Part shown: piece after piece, positions 12,471-22,969 of the stretch
Numbering within the stretch: the first letter of the stretch is position 1
How the letters are laid out: each line of letters starts with the position of its first letter
Translations under genes and position numbers: made by a program
Source: Leptodactylus fallax
Lineage: Eukaryota; Chordata; Amphibia; Anura; Leptodactylidae
Direction of reading: 5' to 3'
NCBI GenBank assembly: GCA_947044405.1
Contig: CAMRHE010000205.1
Coordinates: 2,356,001-2,420,000 of the forward strand
Length of the DNA: 64,000 nt
The notes under the pieces: generated by a model
Told to the model about the DNA's origin: nothing
The model's database searches: none
What the model saw: only the letters and a program-made list of their open reading frames with translations

Positions 12471-12539
12471 ATAGTTTTATCACGCTGGTTTTTTACACTG
12501 ATGTGGGAACTTCTTAGAAAATAAAGTGATTATTACAAT

Positions 12540-12946
12540 TAGAGATGAGCGAATCGATTCTGCAGAAGTGGAATTCGATCCGAATTTCAGGAAATCTTCG
12601 ATTCCGGATTTCCTGATGCTTCGTGGTAACGAATATTTAGTAAGGACCTTTGTGACATTAGACGGTCACATGATATTCTCTAGTGATGTGATTGGGTAGG
12701 CGTGTCTTTGCTTGTTATCAGATCCTTCCACATGAATAAAACTTGTCCGTGCTGAAGAGAGAGAGAGAGAGAGAGAAACATGACCGCGGCATCCAAGGGC
12801 TTCCGCCATTTTGCCACCCACCCTGGTTCTCTGCAGCCTGGAAATAGCTGTTTATTCGCCGCAAAGTAATTCGCATTGAAGCAAATTTTTTGGGAACTTC
12901 GAATCAAACTGCCGAATCTAACTTCTGAGAAATTCACTCATCTCTA
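12540..12946. mobile_element. hAT-type MITE with perfect 8-bp target duplication
   Basis: Ends TAGAGATGAGCGAATCGATT and ...TTCACTCATCTCTA. Flanked by ATTACAAT at 12532-12539 and again at 12947-12954, a perfect 8-bp duplication. Contains a (GA)n run at about 12755-12776. Same family as 2170 and 6865, here with a different internal section. Non-coding. Confidence 0.88.
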
Positions 12947-13238
12947 ATTACAATGGACTGAGTGTTGGCTACCTTTTAAATTGTGGACTTTTGCAACAGA
13001 GGTGGGATAGAGGCCTGCTAAACCTGCACCTGGGAGGTGAGCTGTATGTTTTTTTTTCTCAAGTATTCTTTAAAAAGAAACTATTAGCAATTCCATTTTT
13101 GAAAGCATTCTTAATTTGCAACATTTTCCATATATGCCTAAAACTTTTGCACAACATGAGTGTTCAATACAGAATATGATTTATAAATGGATCCCAGAGA
13201 TAACGGACATCCCCTTTGCTTTCTCCTTCATCTACTAG

Positions 13239-13498
13239 GAGTCTTCTTCTATCTGAGCTCTGCTGTCAACCCCTTGATCTACAACCTTCTCTCCAGGCGC
13301 TTTCGCTCGGCATTCAGAAACTTTCTGCCTCCTCTCTTCAAACACTGGGCTCCCAAACTGCCTGTGCAGGTGCTCGTTCCCCAGAAGAGTACATTGATCT
13401 TGGCCAAACGACACCGCAAAGACTCCACTGAAGAAGGAAGCCCTTCATTTCCTCATCGTACCTCAGTCTGTAGCTCCCATCTCTCTACTGTTCTGTGA
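13239..13498 (+). CDS. nmur2: Neuromedin U receptor-like GPCR, last exon: TM7 and cytoplasmic tail
   Basis: The acceptor 'ctactag' ends at 13238 and the exon completes the Gly codon begun at 2713. It encodes TM7, GVFFYLSSAVNPLIYNLL. NPLIY is the NPxxY activation motif. Helix 8 follows, SRRFRSAFRNFL, and then a 60-residue tail rich in Ser, Lys and Arg ending in SHLSTVL; TGA at 13496-13498. The tail end resembles the SHLPTAL-type end of NMUR2. Open reading upstream to 13187 is intron and not part of the protein. All residues expected for a working TM7 are present, so the gene looks intact over this part. No clear AATAAA was seen soon after the stop. Confidence 0.88.
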
Positions 13499-13705
13499 CT
13501 GGCCAACTGGTGGTTCTTCACATGGACATTGTATATGTCAGTGGTCAATGATAAGGGAAGTGACTTGTCCTAAGAATAATTTCATTATTTCAGATTACTT
13601 GCAGATCATCACAGGCAATAGTGTTTTCTGGTACTTTAAGCCTTGCACTAAATGTATTATTCTATGTAACTGAAAGGTATACTTTTATGACAAAGATATT
13701 ACACA

Positions 13706-13990
13706 TTGGGGGGAATTTATCAAGCCCTACGCTACAGAATTCTACAGTAAAAAAAAGTCACAACATTTTCAGCTTATCTGTGCATAAATTTTGTTATAAG
13801 GGTGGGTGGTAAAGTATATGTGGTTAGCTTTCTAGTTGTCTGTACACCAGATTTATCAATGAATGTCCATCACATGGCCATTTTAAAATCCATCATTGTC
13901 TATGGGTCTATTCACATGGATATATCAATGACCTTCAAAAAGGACACAGATAGAGCTTGTCAGTTTTTTAAATTTGGTAAATTCCCCCAA
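13706..13990. mobile_element. MITE with TTGGGGGGAATTTATCAA ends
   Basis: Inverted ends TTGGGGGGAATTTATCAA and TTGGTAAATTCCCCCAA. It starts about 200 bases after the receptor stop codon, so it may lie within the receptor 3' UTR. No coding capacity; superfamily not determined. Confidence 0.6.
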
Positions 13991-14035
13991 TTTTTTTTTT
14001 CAAAGGACTTAAATAAGAAAAAGAAATAGCCTTAA

Positions 14036-14486
14036 AGAGGACCTTTCATGTCCTCAGGCACATGCGGTTTTATATCCCGCTAGAAAGCGCACTGTCAGCT
14101 TTCCCGTTATGTGCCCCGGGGCTGGAGATATCAGTGCCAGTAGTTTTCTGCCCATTGTCAGAAGGGCGTTCCTGACAGTCTAGCTGCACTGTGAGGAACG
14201 CCCCTCATGACAGTACTCGTCCATAGACTTGTACTGGGGGGGGGGGGGCGTTCCTCACAGCTCAGCGTCATCACTGGGCGGTAAGGAACACCCCCTCTGA
14301 CAGTACTCGGCTATGGGACGAGTACAGTCAGGGGGGACATTCCTCACAGCCCAGCTAGACAGTCAGGAACGCCCTTCTGACGATGGGCAGAAAACTACAG
14401 GCCCGGGGCACATAACGGGAAAGCCGACAGTGCGTTTTCTAGCGGTATATAAAACCGTATGTGCCTGACGACATGAAAGGTCCTCT
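14036..14486. mobile_element. Foldback MITE with TTAA target duplication
   Basis: TTAA at 14032-14035 and 14487-14490 flank inverted arms AGAGGACCTTTCATGTC... / ...ACATGAAAGGTCCTCT. Homology between the arms extends past 100 bases, so the whole element could form a long hairpin. TTAA duplications with such ends fit Kolobok or piggyBac-type non-autonomous elements. A shortened relative is at 32077-32178. Confidence 0.82.
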
Positions 14487-14896
14487 TTAATAGGGAAAAT
14501 TCTCTACTTAAAGAATCACTGTGACACTGTCTGAAAAACATGACACAGGAGAACCCTGACTGTAAGTTGGAGCGGGGGATACAATTTCCTGTTTAGAGCC
14601 ACACTACATTCTCTTTTAGGTTTTCTTCTTGAGAAGTATGACCGGACCCCATTATTGGGTCTATAGAGGGAAGGCTGAGCTGGGATATTTCTGAATATGA
14701 CAGCAGTGTGGATCTGTGCCCTGAGACCATCATCAATTGCTAGGACAAAGCTTAGAATCTTATTGAGAGGGAATGAAAGTTTTTTCACAATAAACCTGGA
14801 GATCCAAACAAGGACATACTTATCAAAATAAATCTAGCAGTTGCATTTGTGCCCCGGTGTTTTTGGAGGTCAAAGACCCCTTTACCACTTAAGGTG

Positions 14897-15360
14897 CTAA
14901 AAGATCTCACACTCCAAGAGAAATTTCAGAAAATTGCATGTTTTTTATTCAGCACGTGTTACATAGGTAGAGTAATTTTTGTGACGTTTTGGCCTACATA
15001 TCGGCCTTCATCAGATTTCACACTGCACCTACCATATGCTACCCACGTGTACTCTGGCGCCCTTATCCTTGTCACAGGCATATCTGACCAAGAACCACCC
15101 AGCTTTCCCGGCATTATGTCTGCAGCACTTGATTGTGATTTCTTCTGTGAGTTATATTTTGGAGTCTGATGAAGGCCGATATATAGGCCGAAACGTCACA
15201 AAAATTACTCTACCTATCTAACACGTGTGATGAATAAATAACACCCAATTTTCTGAAATTACTCTTGGAGTGTGAGATCTTTTATCACCTGTATACTAAT
15301 GGGTTTGGTACCCTTTCTCTACACCCACTAAGGAGTGCAGTCTACACCCTTTAATACTGA
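14897..15360. mobile_element. 464-bp element with inverted hammerhead-like cores, bounded by a 17-bp direct repeat
   Basis: The 17-mer CTTTACCACTTAAGGTG occurs at 14880-14896 and again at 15361-15377, as expected of a retroelement target duplication. Between them, two arms (about 14897-15030 and 15165-15290) are inverted copies of each other, each containing a hammerhead-like core. A 70-base unpaired tail (15291-15360) completes the element. No protein is encoded. Penelope-like elements are known to carry hammerhead motifs in their terminal regions, so a PLE-derived non-autonomous element is the favoured reading. This is an inference. Confidence 0.6.
15160..15200 (+). ncRNA. Hammerhead-ribozyme-like motif
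   Basis: CTGATGA at 15166-15172, one extra A, then stem II GGCC (15174-15177) pairing with GGCC (15186-15189), then GAAA at 15190-15193 and GTC at 15195-15197. This is the conserved hammerhead core order. The extra A between the core and stem II, and the near-absent stem III, are departures; short stem III is known in PLE-type hammerheads, where dimers are thought to be active. The inverted copy on the minus strand (CTGATGA at 15008-15014) has AAAA instead of GAAA at 14987-14990, which should kill it. Confidence 0.5.
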
Positions 15361-15377
15361 CTTTACCACTTAAGGTG

Positions 15378-16228
15378 ATACTAGATAACAGGCATACAAT
15401 AGGTTTTTGGTCTATTACAGTTTTTGCATCAGGTTCCAAGAAATTACGATATGTTTATTAATCCAAAAAGAAGACAAAGGAGCACTGCATGTCCATGTCT
15501 CATATGTTGGGGTTCATGGGGCATTTTGCTGTATCTCAGTGTCAAAATGTTTCAAACTGAATCTTCTCTTTAAGGCTATGTTTACACCAGTATTCCATGA
15601 TGCCAGTGTGAACACAGCCTTAGCTTCCTATGAGTATACCCTCATCAGTACATATATTGTGGGTTATGGTTTATTTGCAGCACATTTACTGTATTCTAAT
15701 TGCAAAATGTAATTTTGCCTCTACCGTACATTTGTAATTATTGGTGTAACAGAATATTCCCTTGTCTGATATCATTGTATTATATACATCAAATGTATTT
15801 TAATTAATGCAAAAATGTAGATCAAATCATCTTAATTTTCTCATGTCATAATATTGGGGTTCTGTCTCTAATTTCTTTTATATTATATACTGATGGTTCC
15901 TATGTTCTTGAGAAACAACAGTAGGACCTTTTTTAAGTCATAGTTAACCATGACGTCACTGCTTTGGTTAGGTATATACTCTGTTTCTAGCTTCCTTGTT
16001 GAATTGATCTAAATGGTCCAAGCCGCTTGATGCCATCAATTTCCAATAAGCCTTCATCCATACCTGCTGCTCATAGCAGCACATCCACAAGAAGCTGGTT
16101 TTGGATGACTTTTAGAGATCACTTCTGGGGGGTGCAGCTTTTCCTGGTGCTGTACCCTTTCATCTCTTCAGAGATCAGCGCTTCTACATATCTGTAGCCA
16201 GATTCTCTCCAAAAAATTGCATAAACAT
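15378..16228. other. No gene or repeat recognised
   Basis: AT-rich single-copy-looking sequence between the hammerhead-like element and the L1 target duplication. A short motif 'aaggctatgtttacaccag' near 15574 resembles ends of frog DNA transposons, but no partner end is visible. Confidence 0.5.
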
Positions 16229-16486
16229 CCACATACAAGATTTTTTTTTATATAACTGTAATTTTATTGAAAAATTTTTCATTAACAAGGAATAAAGAAA
16301 AAAACAAAAAAACAATAATAATCAAACAAACAGGAAGCATTGAGGTAAATAGAGGCTATCTGCCTCCTCCCCCTTAAGCAATATGCATTTAAATTAAGCA
16401 GTGAACAAGGGAGGGGGGAATGGAGGGGTTAAGAAGACAAGGGTAGGACCAAAGGGAAGGGGGGGAGGGAAGGAGAGGACTAGAGA

Positions 16487-19400
16487 TCAGAGACCCTGTA
16501 ATGTACAATACATGTCCCAGGGTGCCCAAATAGCCCCAAAGGCTTCCCGTGAATTATGTAGGCCAGCAGTCAGGTATTCAAGACTCCTCACATCCTTCAT
16601 TCTAGCCACAAGCTCAAGACTAGATGGGGGACTCACCTTCTTCCAGTTTCTAGCTATGAGAGTTTTAGCTGCAGTACAAAGATGCAAGAAAAGCCTGGAT
16701 GACTTATTGCTCAGGTGTCTGGGGGGAAGGTTCAGGAGATAAAGAAGAGGGTCAAGAGGAACCTCTTGCAAAAAGAGAGCAGTCGTCAGAGTCCTGACCT
16801 CCCTCCAAAAACCGAGGATGAGAGGGCACGTCCAAAAGATATGGTGCAGGGTACCCACCGCAGCTCCACAGCGCCAGCACCATGGGGGAACTAATGGGTT
16901 TAAAGTATGAAGGAGAGCCGGAGTATGATACCAATGCATCAACAGCTTATACTGCGTTTCCCTAAACGTAATGCACTGAGATGATTTCTGGGCCCGAGAC
17001 CATACAATCCGCCACTGTTCCTGGGAGATGGGTTTACCCACCGCCTCCTCCCATTTAAGCATATAGCGATGATTAACAGGAGAGCCTGTAGTTTGTGAGT
17101 TAAGAAGTTGGTAAATAGAGGATATAAAGCCCCTAGTGGACGTGCCTGCACGGCAAATCTTTTCAAAAGCGGTGGGGAGTGACACCGTAAGAGACCCATG
17201 AAGGGAGCGGACAAAGTGAACCACCTGCAAGTAATGGAACCATTCAGTACTTGGCAGGTTTTGATTAGCTGTAAGATGAGCAAAGGACCTGAGTTCCAAG
17301 GTTCCAGGGTCAACCATGTCAGCAATCCGGTAAAGGCCAGCTTCAGACCACACTTTAGTCATGGCAGAAGTCAGGCTCTCTGGGAGAAGGGGGTTGTATA
17401 GTATGGAGACCATAGATGAGCGCGGGGACATCAGGGAGAATCTAGCACAACAGGTAGACCAGATAGATCTAGTAAACCGAATGGGGCCCAACAGGTACGA
17501 GGCAGGGGGGGGGGGGGGGGAGCTGACCCACAGAAGCGCGTTAGGATGCATGGGTGCCAGCCATAGCTTCTCTATCTGCACCCATCTGGTGTATGCTGGC
17601 ATAGCCGCCCAGAATGGGATATGGCGTAAGTGGGCCGCCCAGTAATAATGTAACAGATGTGGGACAGCCATACCCCCAGACCCCCTATCCGCCAGCATAA
17701 CAGATCTAGGTATTCGGTGTCGTTTTGCTTTCCAGATAAACTGGAAGATAGCTTTCTGTAGGTTCCGTAATTCTCCCCGAGGTATCGCGACTGGGAGCGT
17801 CTCGAAAAAATACAGTAGCTTCGGGAGGAGAGTCATCTTGACCGCAGCAATTCTCCCCAAAAGGGAGATAGGCAAGGGTTGCCATTTGTCCAATAGGGCT
17901 CTTAGCTCACAAAACAACCGCGGGTAGTTTGCCGAATAGAGGGTCGCATAGGAGGTGGATATATGGACTCCCAGGTAGCGGATAGAGGACTCCCGCCACT
18001 GGAAATCGTAATTACTGCGGAGGAGAAGGAGAAGGTCCCGTGGGATGTTAAGTGGGAGTGCCTCAGTCTTCGCGGGGTTCACCTTATACCCTGAGAGATC
18101 ACCATAGGTCTCTAGCGAGCGCAGCAAGTTTGGAAGGGTAGTATGAGGGGAGGTGAGAGTGAGGAGTACATCGTCCGCAAAGAGAGATATCTTAAATTCC
18201 TTATCTTGGACCATGATGCCCTTGATATTAGGGTCTCGCCTAATCTTGGCCGCTAGCGGTTCAATGCAAAGGGCAAATATGATGGGTGACAGGGGGCAAC
18301 CCTGCCTAGTGCCATTTCGAATAGGGAAGAAGGGCGAAGATGCATGGGGAAGCTTAATTGCTGCTGAGGGTAAGGAGTAAAGGGCCTGGATAGCTGTGAG
18401 AAACGGTCCCGTAAGCCCGAACGCCTTAAGCGTAGTATGCATAAACGACCAATTTATGCGGTCAAAAGCCTTTTCAGCGTCCAGGCTCAAGAGAAGGGCT
18501 GGGGTAGAATAATGAAATCCACAGTCCTCCTGGTGTTGTCACCACCCTGACGACAGGGGATGAATCCCACCTGGTCCTTATGGACAAGCAGAGGGAGCCA
18601 AGCATTCAGTCTGTTGGCTAAGAGTTTGGTGAAAAGTTTCAGGTCCGTGTTCAGCAAAGCAATCGGTCGGTAGTTAGCACAATCCTGCAAGTCCTTACCC
18701 GGTTTAGGGACCAATGTGAGTAGTGAAGAGAGCATAGTCGGGGGTATAGGGGAACCTGAAAGGAAGGAATTGAAGAGGGACAATAGATGAGCAGAGAGTT
18801 CACCCTGGAAAACCTTATAATAATTGTAAGTGAACCCATCTGGGCCTGGGGCTTTCCCATTAGGGAGGTCCCTCAGGACCCCTTCTAGTTCCTCCCTGGT
18901 GATGGGGTTGTTCAGGGAGGTTAGGGCCTCAGGAGGAAGGCGTGGGAGACAACAATCCTTTAAATAGTCTTCCAGTAGTGTTGAGTCATCCCCAGGGAGT
19001 AGTGCTCGTGGGGGGGGTAAGTCATACAGCTTAGAGTAGTAAGAGTGGAACGCCAGCGCCACAGCATCAGGGTGATGTTGAAGAGTACCCGCGGGGTCAC
19101 GGACAGAGTGTGGTGTGGAAGAGGCCCGATGATCCCTGAGGGTTCCTGCCAGGAGGGTATGAGATTTATTACCTCGTTCAAAAAACCGCTGACGGGTATA
19201 AAGGAGAAGTCGTTCCACATGGCGGGTCTCCAAATCACGGAGGTCCGCCCGGGCCAGGACCAAACGGAGAAGAACCCCCAGGGATGGATGCGCTGCCAAA
19301 GTCGTCGTAAGGGACCGAATACGGGCTTGGAGGAGCTGTTCCTGGGCCTGTCTGTCCCTTTTAAGCCTAGAAGCCAATGCGATACAGCATCCTCTCATGA

Positions 19401-20281
19401 CCGCCTTATGGGCTTCCCAGAGAATGGCAAGAGAGTCTACCGAGCCTAAGTTGTCCCTAAAATAATCTATCAAGTGTGTGCGCAGGGTCTCGAGGGAGGT
19501 CGGCGAATTGAGCAGTGTTTCGTTAAGACGCCAATGACATTGGCGAGTAGGCACTGGAGTCGTAGATAAGGTAACCACGACTGGGGCATGATCAGACCAG
19601 GTGAGAGGGCCAATGTTCGTGTCCCTAAGCAAACGAAGAGCGGGAGCATTTCCAAAGAAGTAGTCAATGCGGGTGTGAGTGTTATGAGGGTGAGAAAAGA
19701 AAGTGTAGGAGCGCGCCGTAGGATTGTCCACTCGCCAAAGGTCATACAAAGAGTGGGCGCGGATCAGCCTGCGGAACTCCCTTGCAAGTTGGGCCAACCT
19801 ATGGGGGGTTGGGCCCTGGGGTAACGCCAGACGATCCGCCCGTTCAGAGAAGACCATGTTAAAGTCTCCCCCCACCAGCCAAGCTGATGGTGGGAGAGCG
19901 CGCAGACGGGGAGAATACCCGGCGCAAGAACGGGATCTGTGCTGAATTGGGGGCATAGACATTGCATAAAACAATCGGGGCACCATAAAGGAGCCCCTCC
20001 AAGATAACAAACCGGCCACCTGGGTCTATGTGGGAAGTCGTCACTGTAATTGGGCAGGATCGAGAAAGAAGGATAGCCACCCCAGCTCTGCGTCGATTGT
20101 GGAAGGCTGAAAAAGCTACGGGAAAATAATGCTTAGCGAAGGCAAAAGTACCAGCGCGGTCAAAATTAGTCTCCTGAAGAAACGCCACATCCGCTCGTAA
20201 GGAGCGGAGTTCTCTAAGGACATGGCGCCTTTTAATGTTGGAACCCAGGCCCTTGACATTAATTGTCACGCACCTAACCAT
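16487..20281 (-). pseudogene. L1 ORF2: endonuclease and reverse transcriptase, two frameshifts
   Basis: The start is placed at the ATG complementary to 20279-20281, giving MVRCVTINVKGLGSN, the usual beginning of the AP-type endonuclease, with FLQETNF soon after. A frame break near 19860-20019 is followed by GGDFNMVF and SDHAPVVV (endonuclease catalytic blocks). RT follows: NGKAPGPDGFTYNYY, LVPKPGKDLQDCANYRPIAL, KDQVGFIP. A second break at about 18488 leads to SLDAEKAFDRINW, GTRQGCPLSP and FADDVLL (FADD complementary to 18170-18181), so the catalytic Asp pair is kept. A Cys/His-rich tail (PPWCWRCGAAVGTLHHIFWTC) precedes the stop. In life this enzyme nicks target DNA and copies its own RNA. Each break looks like a single-base indel. 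Confidence 0.88.
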
Positions 20282-20856
20282 TGGGACCCAGGATTGGAGG
20301 ACAGTGGCGGATTGCAATAAGCTCACCCATCTCACATGACGCTGGCAAGTTTCCCTCGGAGAGGCAAAAGGGCAATCCACAAACAGGAACCCAAAGTCGA
20401 GGCAGGGTCTCTAGATCAGGGGGGGGGGGGGAAAGAGAGGGAGGGAGGGAGGCAAAAGACATCATAAATGACAAAGTAAAAATAAAAACAGTTAAACAAT
20501 ACTTTGGGGGCGAGGCTAAGTCACTCGCCTGGGGACCAATGAGGGCAGCCAGAGGTCCAATCAGGATCAATGGCCGCACAGTCCAAGTATCCCCTTAGGG
20601 GGGAGAGCGTGGACAGGAGGTCGGAGGGGAGGCGGTGGATCCCCAACCACCAGTAAAAAGAAGGAAGGAAGGGGAGTCACCGGAACCCCACCCCGCCCCC
20701 ACTCCGCTAAAACAATCCAATAATAAGCATAATAGATGAGACCCGTAGACCTAAAAAAGAAAAAAAGAGAAGCAAACATAACATTAAGGCATGCAGATTC
20801 CAAAGCACCACCGAGAAAAGGGAGAACGTCTCAAGGGGGGGCAGCCTCCTCAGGGA

Positions 20857-22455
20857 TCAGTCTCCAGCCGGGGCCTCCGAGTGGTCACCACCGCGGAGGA
20901 TGCATGACGTCGTCTGGGCTCCAATCGTTGCCAAACCGGTGGTGGGGGAGGGGGGTGGAGAGAATAGCTCCCAGTCTGTTAAATCCGGCAGGGGAACATC
21001 CAATAGGTCACAGAAGAGAGGCAAATCCGCAAAGGAGCGAAGCGTAGCGGAGCGACCATCCCTACGAGCAATGAGAGCAAACGGAAATCCCCACCGGTAA
21101 GGAATTTGGTGCTCCTGAAGAATCTGGAGGAGGGGTCGGAGATGGCGGCGTTTCTGGAGGGTGATTAGCGACAGATCCTGATAGAATTGTAGTGGAGCTC
21201 CCTGAAACTCGAAGTCTTTGAGTTTGCGCACTTTGCTCATTATAGCCTCTTTAAGGGTGAAGTCGTGGAGGCAGCAGATGACATCACGGGGTGTGGCGGA
21301 AGATCCTCTGGGTCGAAGGGCTCGATGTGCCCTATCAAACTTAATTTTGTGGGACGGGGGCTCCTGCAGTATAGTGTTGAAGACAGCCTCCAGCAGAACA
21401 GGCAGATCCTCAGATTGGTCAGCCTCTGGGAGTCCCTTGATGCGTATATTGTTGCGCCGGCCCCTGTTGTCAAGATCCTCCAAGTGGCGTTGCATGTCCC
21501 GTATAGCTGAACCCTGTTCAGTGGTAGTATCATGCAGTGAGGCAACATAGTCCCTGGTAGTGTCATGGTCATTCTCCAGCGTGTCCATTCGGTTAGCAAT
21601 GGAGTGTAAATCAGTGCGGAGGGTAGCAATTTCAGATCGGAAGGATGCTGTGATTTCCGCAACCATACTTTTAAGGTCTTGTTTAGTAGGAAGTTGAGGA
21701 AGAAGGTCCGCCATGGATGATGGTGCTGAAGATGGGCCTGGAATGCAGCTCTGGGGGTACAGGACTGGAGGGGGGGAGCCATAATCCTTGGGAGTGTGGG
21801 GCGGAGGAGCCCCTACGCCAGCGCCTTCCACCGCGCCATCCCCCCCTGAGCTATGGAGGGGAGGGGCGATGGGGGAAGATAGTAGATGGGGGGCCACAGA
21901 GACCAGCTCTGTGGCCACAGGCTGCAACTCATCAGCGGTGTAGGAGGGAGCAGAGCCACTGACCTCAGAACTCCTTGAGAAGCTGGAAACATCCGGGGGT
22001 CCTCTCATGCCGCTCTGCCAGGAGTGCTGGTGAAGCAGAATGTAGTTGCTGGGACATCCCAGGGTGAGGAGACTGTGGGAGCACTCGTGCTGGGGAAACT
22101 CTGGGTTGCCCAGGCGCCGACAGGGATCTCTGTTGAAGCGGCGCTCCGCTGGCTGACAGGGGGAGCGCCGGAGGAGAGAAGCTGCGCTGCGACCCCTGTG
22201 CCTGGAGAGCGGAGGAAATCCAAGATGGCCGCCCCGCAGCAGCCTGGCCCGGTAGAGAAGGCCGCTGGGCCAGAAAGGCGTCCAGGGTGGCCCCCCCAGA
22301 CCTCTCCATGGGCGCTGGGGTGCCCGGGGCCACCTTCCTCGGTAAGCGCTTGCCCATACTGCGCCTGCTGAGGGGTCCACGGGTCTCAGTAGCGAGCGGA
22401 GGAGCGGAGAAGGACCTGCGCGCGTGCTACTCCATGCGCGTCCAGGCCACGCCCC
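20857..22455 (-). CDS. L1 ORF1 RNA-binding protein, open
   Basis: An uninterrupted frame ends at 20857 and remains open to the element boundary. The true ATG is uncertain; candidates are MRGPPDVSS or MADLLPQLPTKQD (the latter gives about 290 residues). After a Pro/Ser-rich, GC-rich N-terminal part comes a heptad-like segment (STRDLH-type, 'IATLRTDLHSIANRMDTLE'). Then follow the RRM-like block (NNIRIKGLPEADQSEDLP) and the C-terminal domain (IKFDRAHRALRPRGSS, RDVICCLHDFTLKEAIM), as in L1 ORF1p/Transposase_22 proteins. The protein is known to trimerise through the coiled coil and coat L1 RNA. Opposite-strand open frames here are shadows. Confidence 0.82.
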   Translation of the reverse strand, partial: GAWPGRAWSSTRAGPSPLLRSLLRPVDPSAGAVWASAYRGRWPRAPQRPWRGLGGPPWTPFWPSGLLYRARLLRGGHLGFPPLSRHRGRSAASLLRRSPCQPAERRFNRDPCRRLGNPEFPQHECSHSLLTLGCPSNYILLHQHSWQSGMRGPPDVSSFSRSSEVSGSAPSYTADELQPVATELVSVAPHLLSSPIAPPLHSSGGDGAVEGAGVGAPPPHTPKDYGSPPPVLYPQSCIPGPSSAPSSMADLLPQLPTKQDLKSMVAEITASFRSEIATLRTDLHSIANRMDTLENDHDTTRDYVASLHDTTTEQGSAIRDMQRHLEDLDNRGRRNNIRIKGLPEADQSEDLPVLLEAVFNTILQEPPSHKIKFDRAHRALRPRGSSATPRDVICCLHDFTLKEAIMSKVRKLKDFEFQGAPLQFYQDLSLITLQKRRHLRPLLQILQEHQIPYRWGFPFALIARRDGRSATLRSFADLPLFCDLLDVPLPDLTDWELFSPPPSPTTGLATIGAQTTSCILRGGDHSEAPAGD

Positions 22456-22969
22456 CCACATACAAGATTTTGACTACATATTTGGAGATCTGAAGATCTT
22501 GGAATCAAAAGACGACTGAGCACTGTGCTTGACTTGAAATTCAGTGTATAAAGCTGAGATTTGAGATGTTGTTTGGCAGAGTTCTCACACTGTACAGTTT
22601 TAGCTATCATTTTGCCTACCTACCTACCCACCTAACATACACAAGTCCACTTTTACTTTAGTCACCTCTAAATAATAATTTAGATCCTCCAAAGGATCCT
22701 TTGGAAGAGACGTACCTAGAAGCTCTTGGGCACTGATGTAAAATCTGTAACGGGTCCCCACTTAGCATGTGTTATGTATAATACTTGTGTTGTAATGAGG
22801 CGTATGGGCCCCCCAGCCTCCAGGGTCCGTCAGCGACTGATACCTCTGCACCCCCTATAGCTATGCTACTGTCCCTTGGTACTTTACTTGACTAGATTGA
22901 CCTTGGTAGCTCTGCTTCAAAAGGAAAGTCTACATGGTAGCTATATGAGCAACTATCAACATGTCAATA

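Larger units (their letters stand above)
16245..22455 (-). mobile_element. Near-complete L1-clade (Tx1-like) LINE with 16-bp target duplication
   Basis: CCACATACAAGATTTT occurs at 16229-16244 and 22456-22471 and marks the insertion. Read on the minus strand, the element begins at about 22455, has ORF1, a roughly 570-base inter-ORF segment, ORF2 and a short 3' UTR. AATAAA (complement of 16262-16267) lies about 20 bases before the A-rich tail that abuts the left duplication. Two frame breaks in ORF2 make this copy inactive, but the overall preservation and perfect duplication point to a recent insertion. ORF1 stays open right up to the 5' boundary, so the copy may lack part of its 5' UTR. Confidence 0.9.

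Noticed and set aside
13187..13238. Upstream extension of the last receptor exon
   Set aside because: The sequence is intron ending in an AG; the preceding exon joins exactly at 13239.
16401..21962. Many + strand open frames of 60-134 codons
   Set aside because: They are antisense shadows of the minus-strand L1 ORFs.
22456..22471. ORF1 start at the ATG complementary to 22459-22461
   Set aside because: That codon lies in the target duplication, outside the L1 element.
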